A stretch of DNA of 64,000 bases from Streptomyces changanensis (GTDB lineage: Bacteria; Actinomycetota; Actinomycetes; Streptomycetales; Streptomycetaceae): contig NZ_CP102332.1 of NCBI RefSeq assembly GCF_024600715.1, positions 1,612,001-1,676,000 of the forward strand. The letters run 5' to 3'. The position numbers and the translations under genes are program-made. The notes below the pieces were generated by a model, which was given only the letters and a program-made list of their open reading frames with translations, ran no database searches and was not told the origin of the DNA. The stretch's first letter is position 1. Each line of letters opens with the position of its first letter. Positions 1 through 8,159 of this stretch are shown here, in pieces.

Positions 1-1790
1 GGACGGCGGACGGTTCCGCGCCGGCCCCGCTGCGCACGGGGCGGCGCATCGGCGTGCTGACCCTCGGCATCGCGCTGGCCGTCCCGGCGGTGCTGCCCTC
101 GCTGGGCGGCGGGCTGCTCCACCCGGACGGCGCCGGCGAGGGGGCGGACGGCGGGACGATCTCCGCGGTCAATCCCCTGGTGTCGCTGCAGAACGACCTG
201 AACCAACCGAAGGACCGCGAGGTCCTGCGGTACCGCACCAACGCCCCGGACGGCTCGGGGCTGTACCTGCGGCTGGTCTCGCTCGACCGGTTCGACGGCA
301 CGTCGTGGAAGACGTCCGTGCGCGCCGTGGAGGACGTGCCGCCGCGACTGCCGCAGCCGACCGGTCTGAGCGACCGGACGGGCACGACGGAGATCCGCAC
401 GAACATCTCGGCGGCGGGCGGCTACGAGCAGAAGTGGCTCCCGATGCCGTACCCCGCGACCACCGTGGACGTCGAGGGACGCTGGCGGTACGAGCCGGTC
501 GGCCGGATGCTCGTCGGCGACGACGGGCAGACGACGAGCGGCGTGCGGTACTCGGTGAGCAGCCTCGTCCTGCGGCCGACCGCCGCGCAGCTGGCGGCGG
601 CTCCGCCCGCGCCGGGCACGCTGCTGCGCGAGTACACGCAGGTCCCGGACTCACTGCCGCGGGACGTCAAGGCCACGGCCCTGGAGGTCACCGCGGGTGC
701 GCGGACCGACTACGAGCGTGCCGTGCGGCTCCAGGACTGGTTCGCGACCGAGGGCGGCTTCCAGTACGACACGACGGTCACGTCGGGCACGGGCGTCGGC
801 GCGATATCCCGGTTCCTGAAGGACAGGAAGGGCTTCTGCGTCCACTACTCGTTCACGATGGCGGCGATGGCCCGCACGCTGAACGTGCCCGCGCGGGTGG
901 CGGTCGGCTTCATGCCGGGGACACCGTCCGCCGACGGCACGGTGTCGGTGGGCATCAGGGACGCGCACGCCTGGCCGGAGCTGTACTTCGAGGGGGTGGG
1001 CTGGACCCGGTTCGAGCCCACGCCGTCGCGCGGCTCCGTCCCGGAGTACGCGATGTCGGAGGACCCCGTGGGCGACCGGCCGGGCCCGCAGGAGACGGCA
1101 CAGCGCCCGTCGGCGGCCCCGTCGGCGGTGCCGTCGCCGCTGGACAGCTGCGCGCCGGGCGTGACGGGCGCCGAGGGGTGCCCCGGGCCGGTGCCGCAGG
1201 GCGCGCAGCCCTCGTCCGGCTCGGGTTTCCCGCTGGGGCCGGTGCTGCTGGCGGTGGGGGCGGCCGCGGCGGTCGTCCTGCTGCCGCTGACGCCGCTGCT
1301 GTGGCGGCGGCGGGTGCGGGCCCGGCGGCTCGGCCTCGGCGGCCGGGCGGGCGCCGACCCGGCGGTCCGGACGCTCGCCGTGTGGCAGGAGGTCGTGGAC
1401 ACCGCCTGGGACCACGGCGTCCCTCCGGACGACTCGCTCACCGCGCGCGGTACGGCCGCGCGGCTGGTGCGCGAGGGCGGGCTGGAGGGCGAGGCGGCCC
1501 AGGCGGTCCACCGGATCGCGGGCGCGGTCGAGCAGGTGCTGTACGCCCCGGCGCCGCGCGCCGCGGACGGCCTGGTGGAGGACGCCGGGCGGATCCACGC
1601 GGGCCTGCAGGCGGCCGGTACGCGCGGCGGCCGGCTGCGGGCGACGCTCGCGCCGCGGTCGGCGGCCCGGGTGGCCTGGGCGCTGTCGGCGCGCCGCACG
1701 GCGATCGCCCGGCGCTGCTCGACCCACCGCGAACGGCTCGCGACCCGCGTGGCCGCCTCGCTCCGCCGCCCGTCCCGCCAGCGCGGCTAG
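1..1790 (+). CDS. Transglutaminase-like (TgpA-type) membrane protein, 5' truncated
   Basis: The reading frame is open from the first base of the window, so the true start lies upstream and the N-terminal membrane helices of this family are missing. A transglutaminase core is visible: the nucleophile Cys in GFCVHYS (codon at 837-839) and the His in DAHAWPE (966-968), followed by FEPTP. A Pro/Ser-rich linker and one hydrophobic helix (about 1234-1305) lead to a cytoplasmic tail resembling the DUF4129 region. In actinobacteria such proteins usually follow MoxR ATPase and DUF58 genes; those would be off the left edge. The substrate is unknown. Confidence in the family is high. Confidence 0.88.
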   Translation, partial: TADGSAPAPLRTGRRIGVLTLGIALAVPAVLPSLGGGLLHPDGAGEGADGGTISAVNPLVSLQNDLNQPKDREVLRYRTNAPDGSGLYLRLVSLDRFDGTSWKTSVRAVEDVPPRLPQPTGLSDRTGTTEIRTNISAAGGYEQKWLPMPYPATTVDVEGRWRYEPVGRMLVGDDGQTTSGVRYSVSSLVLRPTAAQLAAAPPAPGTLLREYTQVPDSLPRDVKATALEVTAGARTDYERAVRLQDWFATEGGFQYDTTVTSGTGVGAISRFLKDRKGFCVHYSFTMAAMARTLNVPARVAVGFMPGTPSADGTVSVGIRDAHAWPELYFEGVGWTRFEPTPSRGSVPEYAMSEDPVGDRPGPQETAQRPSAAPSAVPSPLDSCAPGVTGAEGCPGPVPQGAQPSSGSGFPLGPVLLAVGAAAAVVLLPLTPLLWRRRVRARRLGLGGRAGADPAVRTLAVWQEVVDTAWDHGVPPDDSLTARGTAARLVREGGLEGEAAQAVHRIAGAVEQVLYAPAPRAADGLVEDAGRIHAGLQAAGTRGGRLRATLAPRSAARVAWALSARRTAIARRCSTHRERLATRVAASLRRPSRQRG

Positions 1791-2668
1791 CCGGGCCGGC
1801 GGCGTGCCGCTGGGGCGCCGCCGGGCCGGAGAGACTCGGCGGCGGGCTCGTAGCACCTGCGCCGGGCCTCGGGAAGCACGAGCCCGGCCGAGGGCACGGC
1901 CCCGGGCCGGAGGGCGCGCCGCTGGGGCCGAAGGACTTGCCGCCGGCCTCGGAGATGTGCGACGCCGGGCTTTGAGGCGCGGCCGGGCTTGGAGACGCGC
2001 CGTCGACCCCGGGAAGCGGGGACCCCGGGGCTGGGGGCGCGGCGCCGGGCTCCCGCCGCTGGAGCGAGCCGGAGGGCGCGGGGGCGAGGGCTTGGAGACG
2101 CGCCGCCGGCTCACAGGCGTGCCGCCGGATGCAGGAAGAGCGACACCCGAGCTGGGGCCCGGCGCGCCGGGTGCGGCGGGCGTGCCACCGGGCCGGAGGG
2201 CCCGCGCCGCCGGGTCCAGAGGGCACGCCCCGGGGCTTGGCTTGGCGCGGCGGTGCGGGGCCGGGTGGCGGCCGGACGGCGTGGCCTGGCGGGCCGGGGG
2301 TCGGTGCGCGGCGACCGGGTGGCTCGGTGACGCCGGCTGCCGGGCCCGGGTGCCGGCCCGGGCGTTGGAGCGGGTGCCGCGACCTGCCGGACCCGAGGGG
2401 CGCGGGCCGCGTGTCCCGCCGGGCGGCGGAGCTGACGGGAGCCGGGGCAAGGGCTCGGGTGGCCGGCCGGGCGGGGCCGGTAGGGGCGGCATGCCCCGTA
2501 CCCGGACGTACCAGGACCGAACGCGGGTGGTCGCGGCCCGGCGGGCAGGGGTCGGACGGCCTTCACACCCTCCGCCGGCCCGGAACGGGCACCGTGGCGC
2601 CGTGGTGGCGCGCCTCGTCCGGCCGTGGGACCGGACGGGGCCCGCCGTCGCGGAGCCGGAGTGCACGA
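1791..2668. other. 0.9 kb gene-free GC-rich stretch with degenerate repeats
   Basis: No credible gene is present. Every long open frame here is an Arg/Pro/Gly/Ala-only translation without domain features, and none shows a ribosome-binding site. Instead there are degenerate copies of a GCCGGGC-TTGGAG-GCGC-like motif. An exact 18-base repeat, GGGCTTGGAGACGCGCCG, occurs at 1985-2002 and 2088-2105. The stretch separates the transglutaminase gene from the convergent DUF3040 gene. I assign no function. Confidence 0.6.
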
Positions 2669-2699
2669 CGAGGGGTGACCGCGTCGCGGTCACCCCTCG
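2669..2699 (-). terminator. Hairpin terminator after the DUF3040 gene
   Basis: Perfect inverted repeat: CGAGGGGTGACCGCG (2669-2683) pairs with its complement at 2685-2699. It lies 28 bases past the stop of the minus-strand DUF3040 gene. It has no U-tract, as is usual for streptomycete hairpin terminators, and is symmetric enough to work in both directions. Confidence 0.75.
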
Positions 2700-2726
2700 G
2701 TCAGGTCGTGTGCTGCTGTGCGCCCG

Positions 2727-3119
2727 TCAGTGTCCCTGTTCGTCGCGCCGTTGCTGCCAGCGCTGCTCGATCCGGTCCATCATCGAGCGGCGCTGCCGGT
2801 TCCCGCGGCCGTGGACCGCGGCTCCGGCGGTGGGCTGCTCACCCGGCTTGGGTGCCTTGCGCCAACCAGTGACCGCCAGGACCGCGCAGCCGAGCATGAC
2901 GAGGAACCCCACCACGCTGATCCAGATCTGCTGGGCGACCATTCCGGCCATGAGGAGCGCGATACCCACCAGGAATCCTGCGACCGCCTGGTAGACCCGT
3001 CGTCGGGTGTACGTACGCAGCCCGCTTCCCTCGAGCGCTGTCGCGAACTTGGGATCTTCGGCGTACAGCGCTCGCTCCATCTGCTCGAGCATTCGCTGCT
3101 CGTGCTCCGAGAGCGGCAC
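2727..3119 (-). CDS. DUF3040 domain membrane protein
   Basis: 130-residue protein of the actinobacterial DUF3040 family. It begins with the family's characteristic PLSEHEQRMLEQMERALYAE segment. Two hydrophobic helices lie in the middle (VAGFLVGIALLMAGMV and ISVVGFLVMLGCAVLAV), followed by a basic tail. The frame is open further upstream, but the GTG at 3119 is chosen because a strong GAGGAGGA ribosome-binding site precedes it and the family alignment begins there. The gene is small and probably an integral membrane protein. Homologues often lie near the division and cell-wall cluster. Its biochemical role is unknown. Confidence 0.88.
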   Translation of the reverse strand: MPLSEHEQRMLEQMERALYAEDPKFATALEGSGLRTYTRRRVYQAVAGFLVGIALLMAGMVAQQIWISVVGFLVMLGCAVLAVTGWRKAPKPGEQPTAGAAVHGRGNRQRRSMMDRIEQRWQQRRDEQGH

Positions 3120-3169
3120 GGAGTCCTCCTCATCGTCGGTCGCGGGGGCGACCGGTATGCGACCCTTCC

Positions 3170-3198
3170 AGGATAGGCAGGGAATCGTCCCCGTGAAA
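3170..3198 (-). promoter_or_regulatory. Possible promoter of the DUF3040 gene
   Basis: On the minus strand, TATCCT (3170-3175) is a good -10 hexamer. TTTCAC lies 17 bases upstream (3193-3198) and is a poor -35. Placement about 50 bases before the GTG start is sensible. This is a sequence-only guess. Confidence 0.3.
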
Positions 3199-3367
3199 CC
3201 CGCCCTCAATGCCAATTCGCCGATCGGGCCGCCATGCCGGTTCGGCTGGTGAGGCGTTGATTCCCCAACCTCCGAACCGTCATGCCGGATGGTGTCCCTC
3301 GATCATACGGGGATCCTGGCGCGATCGGGGCGGCTGTGGCCTACTCCATCCGCCGCTGCGCCCCTGA

Positions 3368-4144
3368 TCAGGCCCCCTCGTCGGACCGGTCCCGCTTTTC
3401 TCCCAGGACGTGCAGCTGGGTGGCGACCGAATGGAACGCGGGGAGTTCCGCGGCGGCCGCTTCCAGCCGGTTCAGGGCGTCGATGGCGCCGGGCTCGGTG
3501 TCGACCAGGACGCCCGGGACGAGGTCGGCGAAGACCCGCACCCCGTGCACGGCGCCGACCTCGACTCCGGCGGCCTCCACGGCCGCGGTGATCTGCTCGG
3601 CCGTGAAACGGCGCGGCACCGGGTCGCCCTCGCCCCAGCGGCCGGACGGGTCGGTGAGCGCCCGGAGGGCCTCGGTGAAGTGCCCGGCGAGGGCGCGCGC
3701 CAGGACGGCGCCGCCGAGCCCGGCCGCGAGCAGGCTCAGCGCGCCGCCGGGGCGGAGGGCCGCGACGGCGTTGCGCACCCCTTCGGCGGGGTCGTCGACG
3801 TACTCCAGCACGCCGTGGCACAGGACCGCGTCGAACCCGGCGCGCGGGACGACGTCGAACAGGTCGTGGATGTCGCCCTGGACGCCGCTCACCCGGTCGG
3901 CGACGCCCGCCTCGGAGATGCGGCGCTCCAGCGCGAAGAGGGCGTTGGGGCTCGGGTCCACGACCGTGACGCGGTGGCCGAGGCGTGCGACGGGCACGGC
4001 GAAGTTGCCGCTGCCGCCGCCGGTGTCCAGGACGTCGAGGCTCTCCTTGCCGGTCGCTTTGACCCTGCGGTCGAGAGCCTCCTCCAGGACATCCCACACC
4101 ACGGCGGTACGGAGGGAGGCACGGGGGCGCTGCGGGTCCGACAC
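3368..4144 (-). CDS. SAM-dependent class I methyltransferase
   Basis: 258-residue Rossmann methyltransferase. The SAM-binding motif I is LDTGGGSGNFAVPVA, followed by the acidic motif VTVVDPSPNAL and motif IV FDAVLCHGVLEYVDD. The C-terminal half resembles the methyltransferase 11/25 type. The GTG at 4144 is chosen because GAGGAG lies about 10 bases upstream; the longer open frame reaching 4702 runs through the neighbouring gene and has no Shine-Dalgarno. The substrate cannot be told from sequence. It lies 23 bases after the HEPN gene, in the same direction, so the two are probably cotranscribed. Confidence 0.85.
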   Translation of the reverse strand: MSDPQRPRASLRTAVVWDVLEEALDRRVKATGKESLDVLDTGGGSGNFAVPVARLGHRVTVVDPSPNALFALERRISEAGVADRVSGVQGDIHDLFDVVPRAGFDAVLCHGVLEYVDDPAEGVRNAVAALRPGGALSLLAAGLGGAVLARALAGHFTEALRALTDPSGRWGEGDPVPRRFTAEQITAAVEAAGVEVGAVHGVRVFADLVPGVLVDTEPGAIDALNRLEAAAAELPAFHSVATQLHVLGEKRDRSDEGA

Positions 4145-4167
4145 GGCAGTTGACTCCTCGGTGACTG

Positions 4168-4638
4168 TTACGAACGGTCCCAGCCTATGGCCTCGGGGGC
4201 GGTCCTCGGCCGCGGTGTCGGCGGTCGCAGCCCGAGCAGCCGCTCGACCAGGCGCAGGAACATCCCGACGTCGCGCACGAGGTCGTCGGCGTCCCGCGCG
4301 GTGGCCGCGCCGCGTATGCCCGCCTCGGCGCGGGCCCTGCGGTCGGCACCGGAGGCGAACAGGGCGCTCCACTCGGCGAGCTCGGGCGCCGTCTCGGTCA
4401 GGATCTCCCAGGCGGTGCGGATCGGGCGGCGCCGGCGCGGGTCGGTCTCGGGGCGGCCGCGCACGGCGAGGACCGCGGCGGCGGTGCGCAGGGCGGCCAG
4501 GTGGGCCGTGGCGTAGCGCTCGTTGGGGTCGGCGAGGGTGCGGGCCTCGGCGAGGCCGGCGTGGGCCTGGGCGAGCAGGTCGAGGGCGGCGGGTGGGGCC
4601 GGGGAGCGGCGCGGGACGGGGTGGACGTCGCTCGCCAT
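4168..4638 (-). CDS. SAV_6107-type HEPN domain protein
   Basis: 156-residue, mostly helical, Ala/Arg-rich protein matching the SAV_6107 HEPN family of streptomycetes. The start is the ATG at 4638, preceded by AGGAGG at a 7-base spacing. HEPN domains are often RNases or nucleotide-binding partners in toxin-antitoxin systems. The typical Rx4-6H catalytic motif is not clearly present here, and no antitoxin-like partner is adjacent, so an active toxin is not supported. It is probably in an operon with the downstream methyltransferase. Confidence 0.75.
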   Translation of the reverse strand: MASDVHPVPRRSPAPPAALDLLAQAHAGLAEARTLADPNERYATAHLAALRTAAAVLAVRGRPETDPRRRRPIRTAWEILTETAPELAEWSALFASGADRRARAEAGIRGAATARDADDLVRDVGMFLRLVERLLGLRPPTPRPRTAPEAIGWDRS

Positions 4639-4752
4639 GACGGACCTCCTGTCGTCGTGGACGGCGCTGCGGCCGTGTGGTTCCCATGGTGCGGGGCGGC
4701 ACTGACAGTGGGTCGGGGGCGGTTTTGCCTCGGGTGGCGGACCCTTGTAGCT

Positions 4753-4776
4753 TTTGAACTGACTGGTCAGTTCAAA
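4753..4776 (+). promoter_or_regulatory. TetR-type operator upstream of the ABC/YhgE/TetR operon
   Basis: Perfect palindrome: TTTGAACTGAC (4753-4763), a 2-base spacer TG, and the exact complement GTCAGTTCAAA (4766-4776). The core AACTGACTGGTCAGTT is a typical TetR-family operator. It lies 17 bases before the start of the first gene, over the expected promoter. The third gene of the operon encodes a TetR regulator, so autorepression is the natural reading. A/T-rich 11-base arms are very unlikely by chance in DNA of this composition. Confidence 0.85.
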
Positions 4777-4793
4777 GAGGTTGGGGGAGGTTC

Positions 4794-6062
4794 GTGGAGA
4801 GCCCGGACAACGAGGCCGGTTCCGCTGGGACGAGGCCCGGGGGCCGCCCGGCGAGGAAGAGGAAGCCCGTGCCAGGGTCGCGGAAGCCCACGTCGGGGCG
4901 GGTGAAGCCCACGTCACGACCGGGGGCGTCCGCGCCGGGGTCGGGGGCGTCCACCACCCGGCCGGGTACGCCCACCACCCGGTCGGGGGCGGCCGTGAGA
5001 GCCGAGGGGTTCGGGCTCAAGGGCCCGCGCGGCTGGGCGTTCCGGGGCGTCGGCGTGGACGCCGCGCCCGGCAGCCTCGTCGCGCTGGCGGGACCCTCCG
5101 GGTCCGGCCGCACCTGCCTGCTGCTCGCCCTCACCGGCCGGATGAAGGCGAGCGAGGGGCACGCCGACGTCGACGGGGTGCGCCTGCCGCGGAAGATGGC
5201 CGCCGTACGGAAGATCAGCGCCCTGGCGCACGTGCCGGGCGTCAGCGAGCTCGACCCGGCGTTCACCGTCGTCGAGCACCTGCGGGAGGCCGCGCTGCTG
5301 CGCCGCCGCTTCGGCGGCTCGCCGCTCGCGCTGTTCCGCCCGCGCGCCGAGCGCGCGGCCGAGAACCGGCGCCGGGTGGAGGCCGCCCTGGAGGCGGTCG
5401 CCCTGGACCCGGAGACGCTGCCCAAGGGCGAGCGGACCTCCGTGCGGGACCTGGAGCGCCTGGAGGCGCTGCGGCTCTCCGTGGCGCTGGCGCTGCTGAG
5501 CGAGCCCCGGCTCCTCGCGGTGGACGACGCCGACCTGAAGCTGGGCGACGCCGACGAGGCGGCGGCCTGGGCGATGCTCCGCTCGGTCGCCGACAGCGGC
5601 GTCACCGTGCTGGCCGTGTGCACCGAGACGCCCCGGGAAGCGGACGTCGTGGTCCGTACGGACGGCAGCGCCCAGACCGCCGCCGGCGGCACCGCCACGG
5701 GCACGAGGCCCACCGCGGAGGGTCCGGGAGCCGAGCGCACGGAAGCCGGACGCACGGAAGCGACGGGTCCCGCAGCTGCGGGCCCGGGAACCGGGCGCGC
5801 AGTACCCGAGAGCCCGGAAACCGCCCTCGGGAAACCCGAGCGCACGGAAGCCGAGCGCACGGAACCCGAGCGCACGGAACCCGAGCGCACGGAAGCGACG
5901 GGCCCCACAGCTTCGGGCCCGGACGCCGAGGCTCCGGAAGCCGCCACGGGTGCGGACGAGGCCCCCGCGGAGGACGGGGCCCCGGGCGAGGGCACGAGCA
6001 AGGACACCGACGACAACGAGGAGGGGGCGGCCGATGCGCTCGCCGAAACTGGCCGCGCTTGA
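4794..6062 (+). CDS. ABC-like ATP-binding protein with degenerate motifs
   Basis: 422 residues in three parts: a basic Pro/Gly/Ser-rich N-terminal tail (1-68), an ABC-ATPase-like domain (about 69-285), and an acidic repeat-rich C-terminal tail. The Walker A reads GPSGSGRT, with Arg106 at the usual Lys. The LSGGQ signature is not recognisable (the region reads SVRDLERLEALRLS), and the Walker B end is LLAVDDAD with Asp where the catalytic Glu belongs. It overlaps the YhgE/Pip gene by 29 bases, so it is probably its cytoplasmic partner. ATP hydrolysis is doubtful. The GTG start at 4794 has GGGGGAGG just upstream. Confidence 0.8.
   Translation: MESPDNEAGSAGTRPGGRPARKRKPVPGSRKPTSGRVKPTSRPGASAPGSGASTTRPGTPTTRSGAAVRAEGFGLKGPRGWAFRGVGVDAAPGSLVALAGPSGSGRTCLLLALTGRMKASEGHADVDGVRLPRKMAAVRKISALAHVPGVSELDPAFTVVEHLREAALLRRRFGGSPLALFRPRAERAAENRRRVEAALEAVALDPETLPKGERTSVRDLERLEALRLSVALALLSEPRLLAVDDADLKLGDADEAAAWAMLRSVADSGVTVLAVCTETPREADVVVRTDGSAQTAAGGTATGTRPTAEGPGAERTEAGRTEATGPAAAGPGTGRAVPESPETALGKPERTEAERTEPERTEPERTEATGPTASGPDAEAPEAATGADEAPAEDGAPGEGTSKDTDDNEEGAADALAETGRA
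5730..5902 (+). repeat. 15-base coding tandem repeats (ERTE-rich tail)
   Basis: Four tandem 15-base units of the type (C/G)CCGAGCGCACGGAA run from 5835 to 5894, encoding P/A-E-R-T-E. Two related units lie at 5730-5759. Both blocks end in the same CGCACGGAAGCGACGGG (5751-5767 and 5886-5902), so a larger segment seems to have been duplicated. All changes keep the reading frame. The encoded tail is charged and probably disordered. Confidence 0.85.
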
Positions 6063-8121
6063 GCTGAGGCGGTTCGGCCGGGGCAAGCTGCCGCGTGCCG
6101 CGCTCGTCGCGATCCTGCTGCTGCCGCTGCTGTACGGCGCGCTGTACCTGTGGTCCTTCTGGGACCCGTACAGCAGGCTCGACCGGCTCCCCGTGGCGCT
6201 CGTCAACGAGGACAAGGGCGCCACCGCGGACGGCAAGAGGATCGAGGCCGGCGACGACCTCACCAAGGGGCTGCGCGAGAGCGCGGTCTTCGAGTGGCAC
6301 GAGGTCAGCGACGCCGAGGCCCGCCGGGGCGTCGAGGACGGCCGGTACTACCTGTCGCTGACGATGCCGGAGGACTTCAGCGCCCGCATCGCCTCCAGTT
6401 CGGGGAACACGCCGGAGACCGGCGCCCTGCGGGTACGGACCAACGACGCGAACAACTACATCGTCGGCCAGATCTCGCGGACCGTCTTCTCCGAGGTCCG
6501 CACCGCCGCGTCGACGAAGTCCTCCCGCACCTTCCTCGACAAGATCTTCATCTCCTTCTCCGACATCCACGACGCCACGGAGAAGGCCGCCAAGGGCGCC
6601 AACGACCTCAAGGACGGCGTGGGCGAGGCGAAGAAGGGCTCCAGGAGCCTCGCCGACAACCTCACGAAGGCGAAGGACGGCACCGCCGAGCTCGCCGCCG
6701 GTCTGAAGAAGATCGACGCCGCGGCGGGGAAGCTGACCACCGGCAGCCGCAAGGTCGCCGACGGCACGCAGCAGCTCGCCGACCGGGTCAACGGAGTGGC
6801 GCCGAAGGTCCGGCCGTACCTGCGCGACAACGGCAAGCAGATCGGCGACGCCGCCCGGCTGGTCGCCGACTCCTCCAAGGGCGCCCGCAACAGCCTGGAC
6901 ACCATCGTCAAGCTCGGCCCCGGGGCCCGCACCGGCGCCCACAAGGCCGCCGACGGCCTGACCGCGCTGTACGCCAAGCGGTGCGAGGGCGAGCCGGTCG
7001 TGGACGAGACGCTCTGCGCGGAGCTGAAGAAGGCGAAGGTCGCCTCCACCGACGTGTCCGTGATCGCCGACGACCTCGCCGTGCTCGCGGAGGACAGCGG
7101 CGGCGACCTGAAGAAGCTGGACGCCCACCTCGCCGACCTCCAGAAGAAGGCCGAGGCCCTCGCCCGGCGCGCGCCGACGCTCAGCGGCGACGTGGACTAC
7201 GCCATCGCCCGCATCAACGAGCTGAACAGCGGCGCCCACCGCGTCGCCTCGGGCATGGCGCAGCTGCACGCCGGCATCACCAAGAGCAAGGACGGCGCCG
7301 TCGCGATCGACGCGGGCACCGGCAAGCTCAAGAAGGGCGCCAACGACCTCGACGGCGGCCTGTTCAAGATCGCCGACGGTTCCACCGAACTCGCCAGCGG
7401 CCTCGACAAGGGCGTCGCGCAGATCCCCGACTACGACAAGCAGGACCGCGACCGCCGGACCGAGGTCATGGCCGACCCGGTCAAGCTGGCGTCGCAGTCG
7501 ATGCACAAGGCGGCCAACTACGGCACCGGCTTCGCCCCCTACTTCATCCCGCTCTCGCTGTGGGTGGGCGCCATGGTGGCGTACATGCTGATCCAGCCGA
7601 TGAACCGGCGGGCCCTCGCCGCGGGCGCCTCCGCCTGGCGGATCGCGTTCGCCGGCTGGCTGCCCGTCGCCGCGATCGGGCTGCTCCAGGTGGGCGCGCT
7701 CATGGCGGTGCTGCACTGGGGGCTCGGCCTGCGGATGGCGCGCGCCGCCGGGACGGTCGCCTTCCTCGCCCTGGTGACGTGCTGTTTCGCGGCGATCATC
7801 CAGTGGCTGAACGCCCGGTTCGGGGCGGCGGGTCGGATCCTGGTCCTGGCGCTGCTGATGCTCCAGCTGACCTCGGCCGGCGGTACGTACCCCGTACAGA
7901 CCAGTCCCGGGTTCTTCAACGCGATCCACCCGTTCCTGCCGATGACCTACGTCGTCGAGGCGCTGCGCCGGCTCATCACCGGTGGCGGGCTGGACCCGGT
8001 CTGGCAGGGCTGCGGGGTCCTCGCCGCGTTCACGCTGGGGGCGCTGGCGCTGACGGCGCTCTCCGCCCGCCGCAAGCAGGTGTGGACGTTCGACCGTCTG
8101 CACCCCGAGCTGAGCCTGTAG
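6034..8121 (+). CDS. YhgE/Pip family membrane protein
   Basis: 695 residues. There is one N-terminal transmembrane helix (about 21-40), then a long extracellular region rich in Lys/Ala/Asp heptad-like repeats (about 180-480, with segments such as LADNLTKAKDGTAELAAGL), then about five C-terminal helices (about 500-680). This is the architecture of YhgE/Pip proteins, related to ABC-2 type permeases and the phage infection protein. The start is the ATG at 6034 with GGAGG upstream, inside the 3' end of the ATPase gene. The TetR gene follows after 38 bases. The cargo is unknown; export of a toxic or lipophilic compound is inferred only from the TetR/ABC context. Confidence 0.88.
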   Translation: MRSPKLAALELRRFGRGKLPRAALVAILLLPLLYGALYLWSFWDPYSRLDRLPVALVNEDKGATADGKRIEAGDDLTKGLRESAVFEWHEVSDAEARRGVEDGRYYLSLTMPEDFSARIASSSGNTPETGALRVRTNDANNYIVGQISRTVFSEVRTAASTKSSRTFLDKIFISFSDIHDATEKAAKGANDLKDGVGEAKKGSRSLADNLTKAKDGTAELAAGLKKIDAAAGKLTTGSRKVADGTQQLADRVNGVAPKVRPYLRDNGKQIGDAARLVADSSKGARNSLDTIVKLGPGARTGAHKAADGLTALYAKRCEGEPVVDETLCAELKKAKVASTDVSVIADDLAVLAEDSGGDLKKLDAHLADLQKKAEALARRAPTLSGDVDYAIARINELNSGAHRVASGMAQLHAGITKSKDGAVAIDAGTGKLKKGANDLDGGLFKIADGSTELASGLDKGVAQIPDYDKQDRDRRTEVMADPVKLASQSMHKAANYGTGFAPYFIPLSLWVGAMVAYMLIQPMNRRALAAGASAWRIAFAGWLPVAAIGLLQVGALMAVLHWGLGLRMARAAGTVAFLALVTCCFAAIIQWLNARFGAAGRILVLALLMLQLTSAGGTYPVQTSPGFFNAIHPFLPMTYVVEALRRLITGGGLDPVWQGCGVLAAFTLGALALTALSARRKQVWTFDRLHPELSL

Positions 8122-8159
8122 GGCCGGAAGGAACGCCGAGACCTGTGAGAATCGACGCC

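Noticed and set aside
651..2994. Long frames across the 1.8-2.7 kb spacer on both strands
   Set aside because: Their translations are only Arg/Pro/Gly/Ala, they extend antisense into real genes and no ribosome-binding site supports a start.
4168..4638. HEPN toxin-antitoxin module
   Set aside because: No minimal nucleotidyltransferase or other antitoxin is adjacent; the partner is a methyltransferase and the catalytic HEPN motif is not evident.
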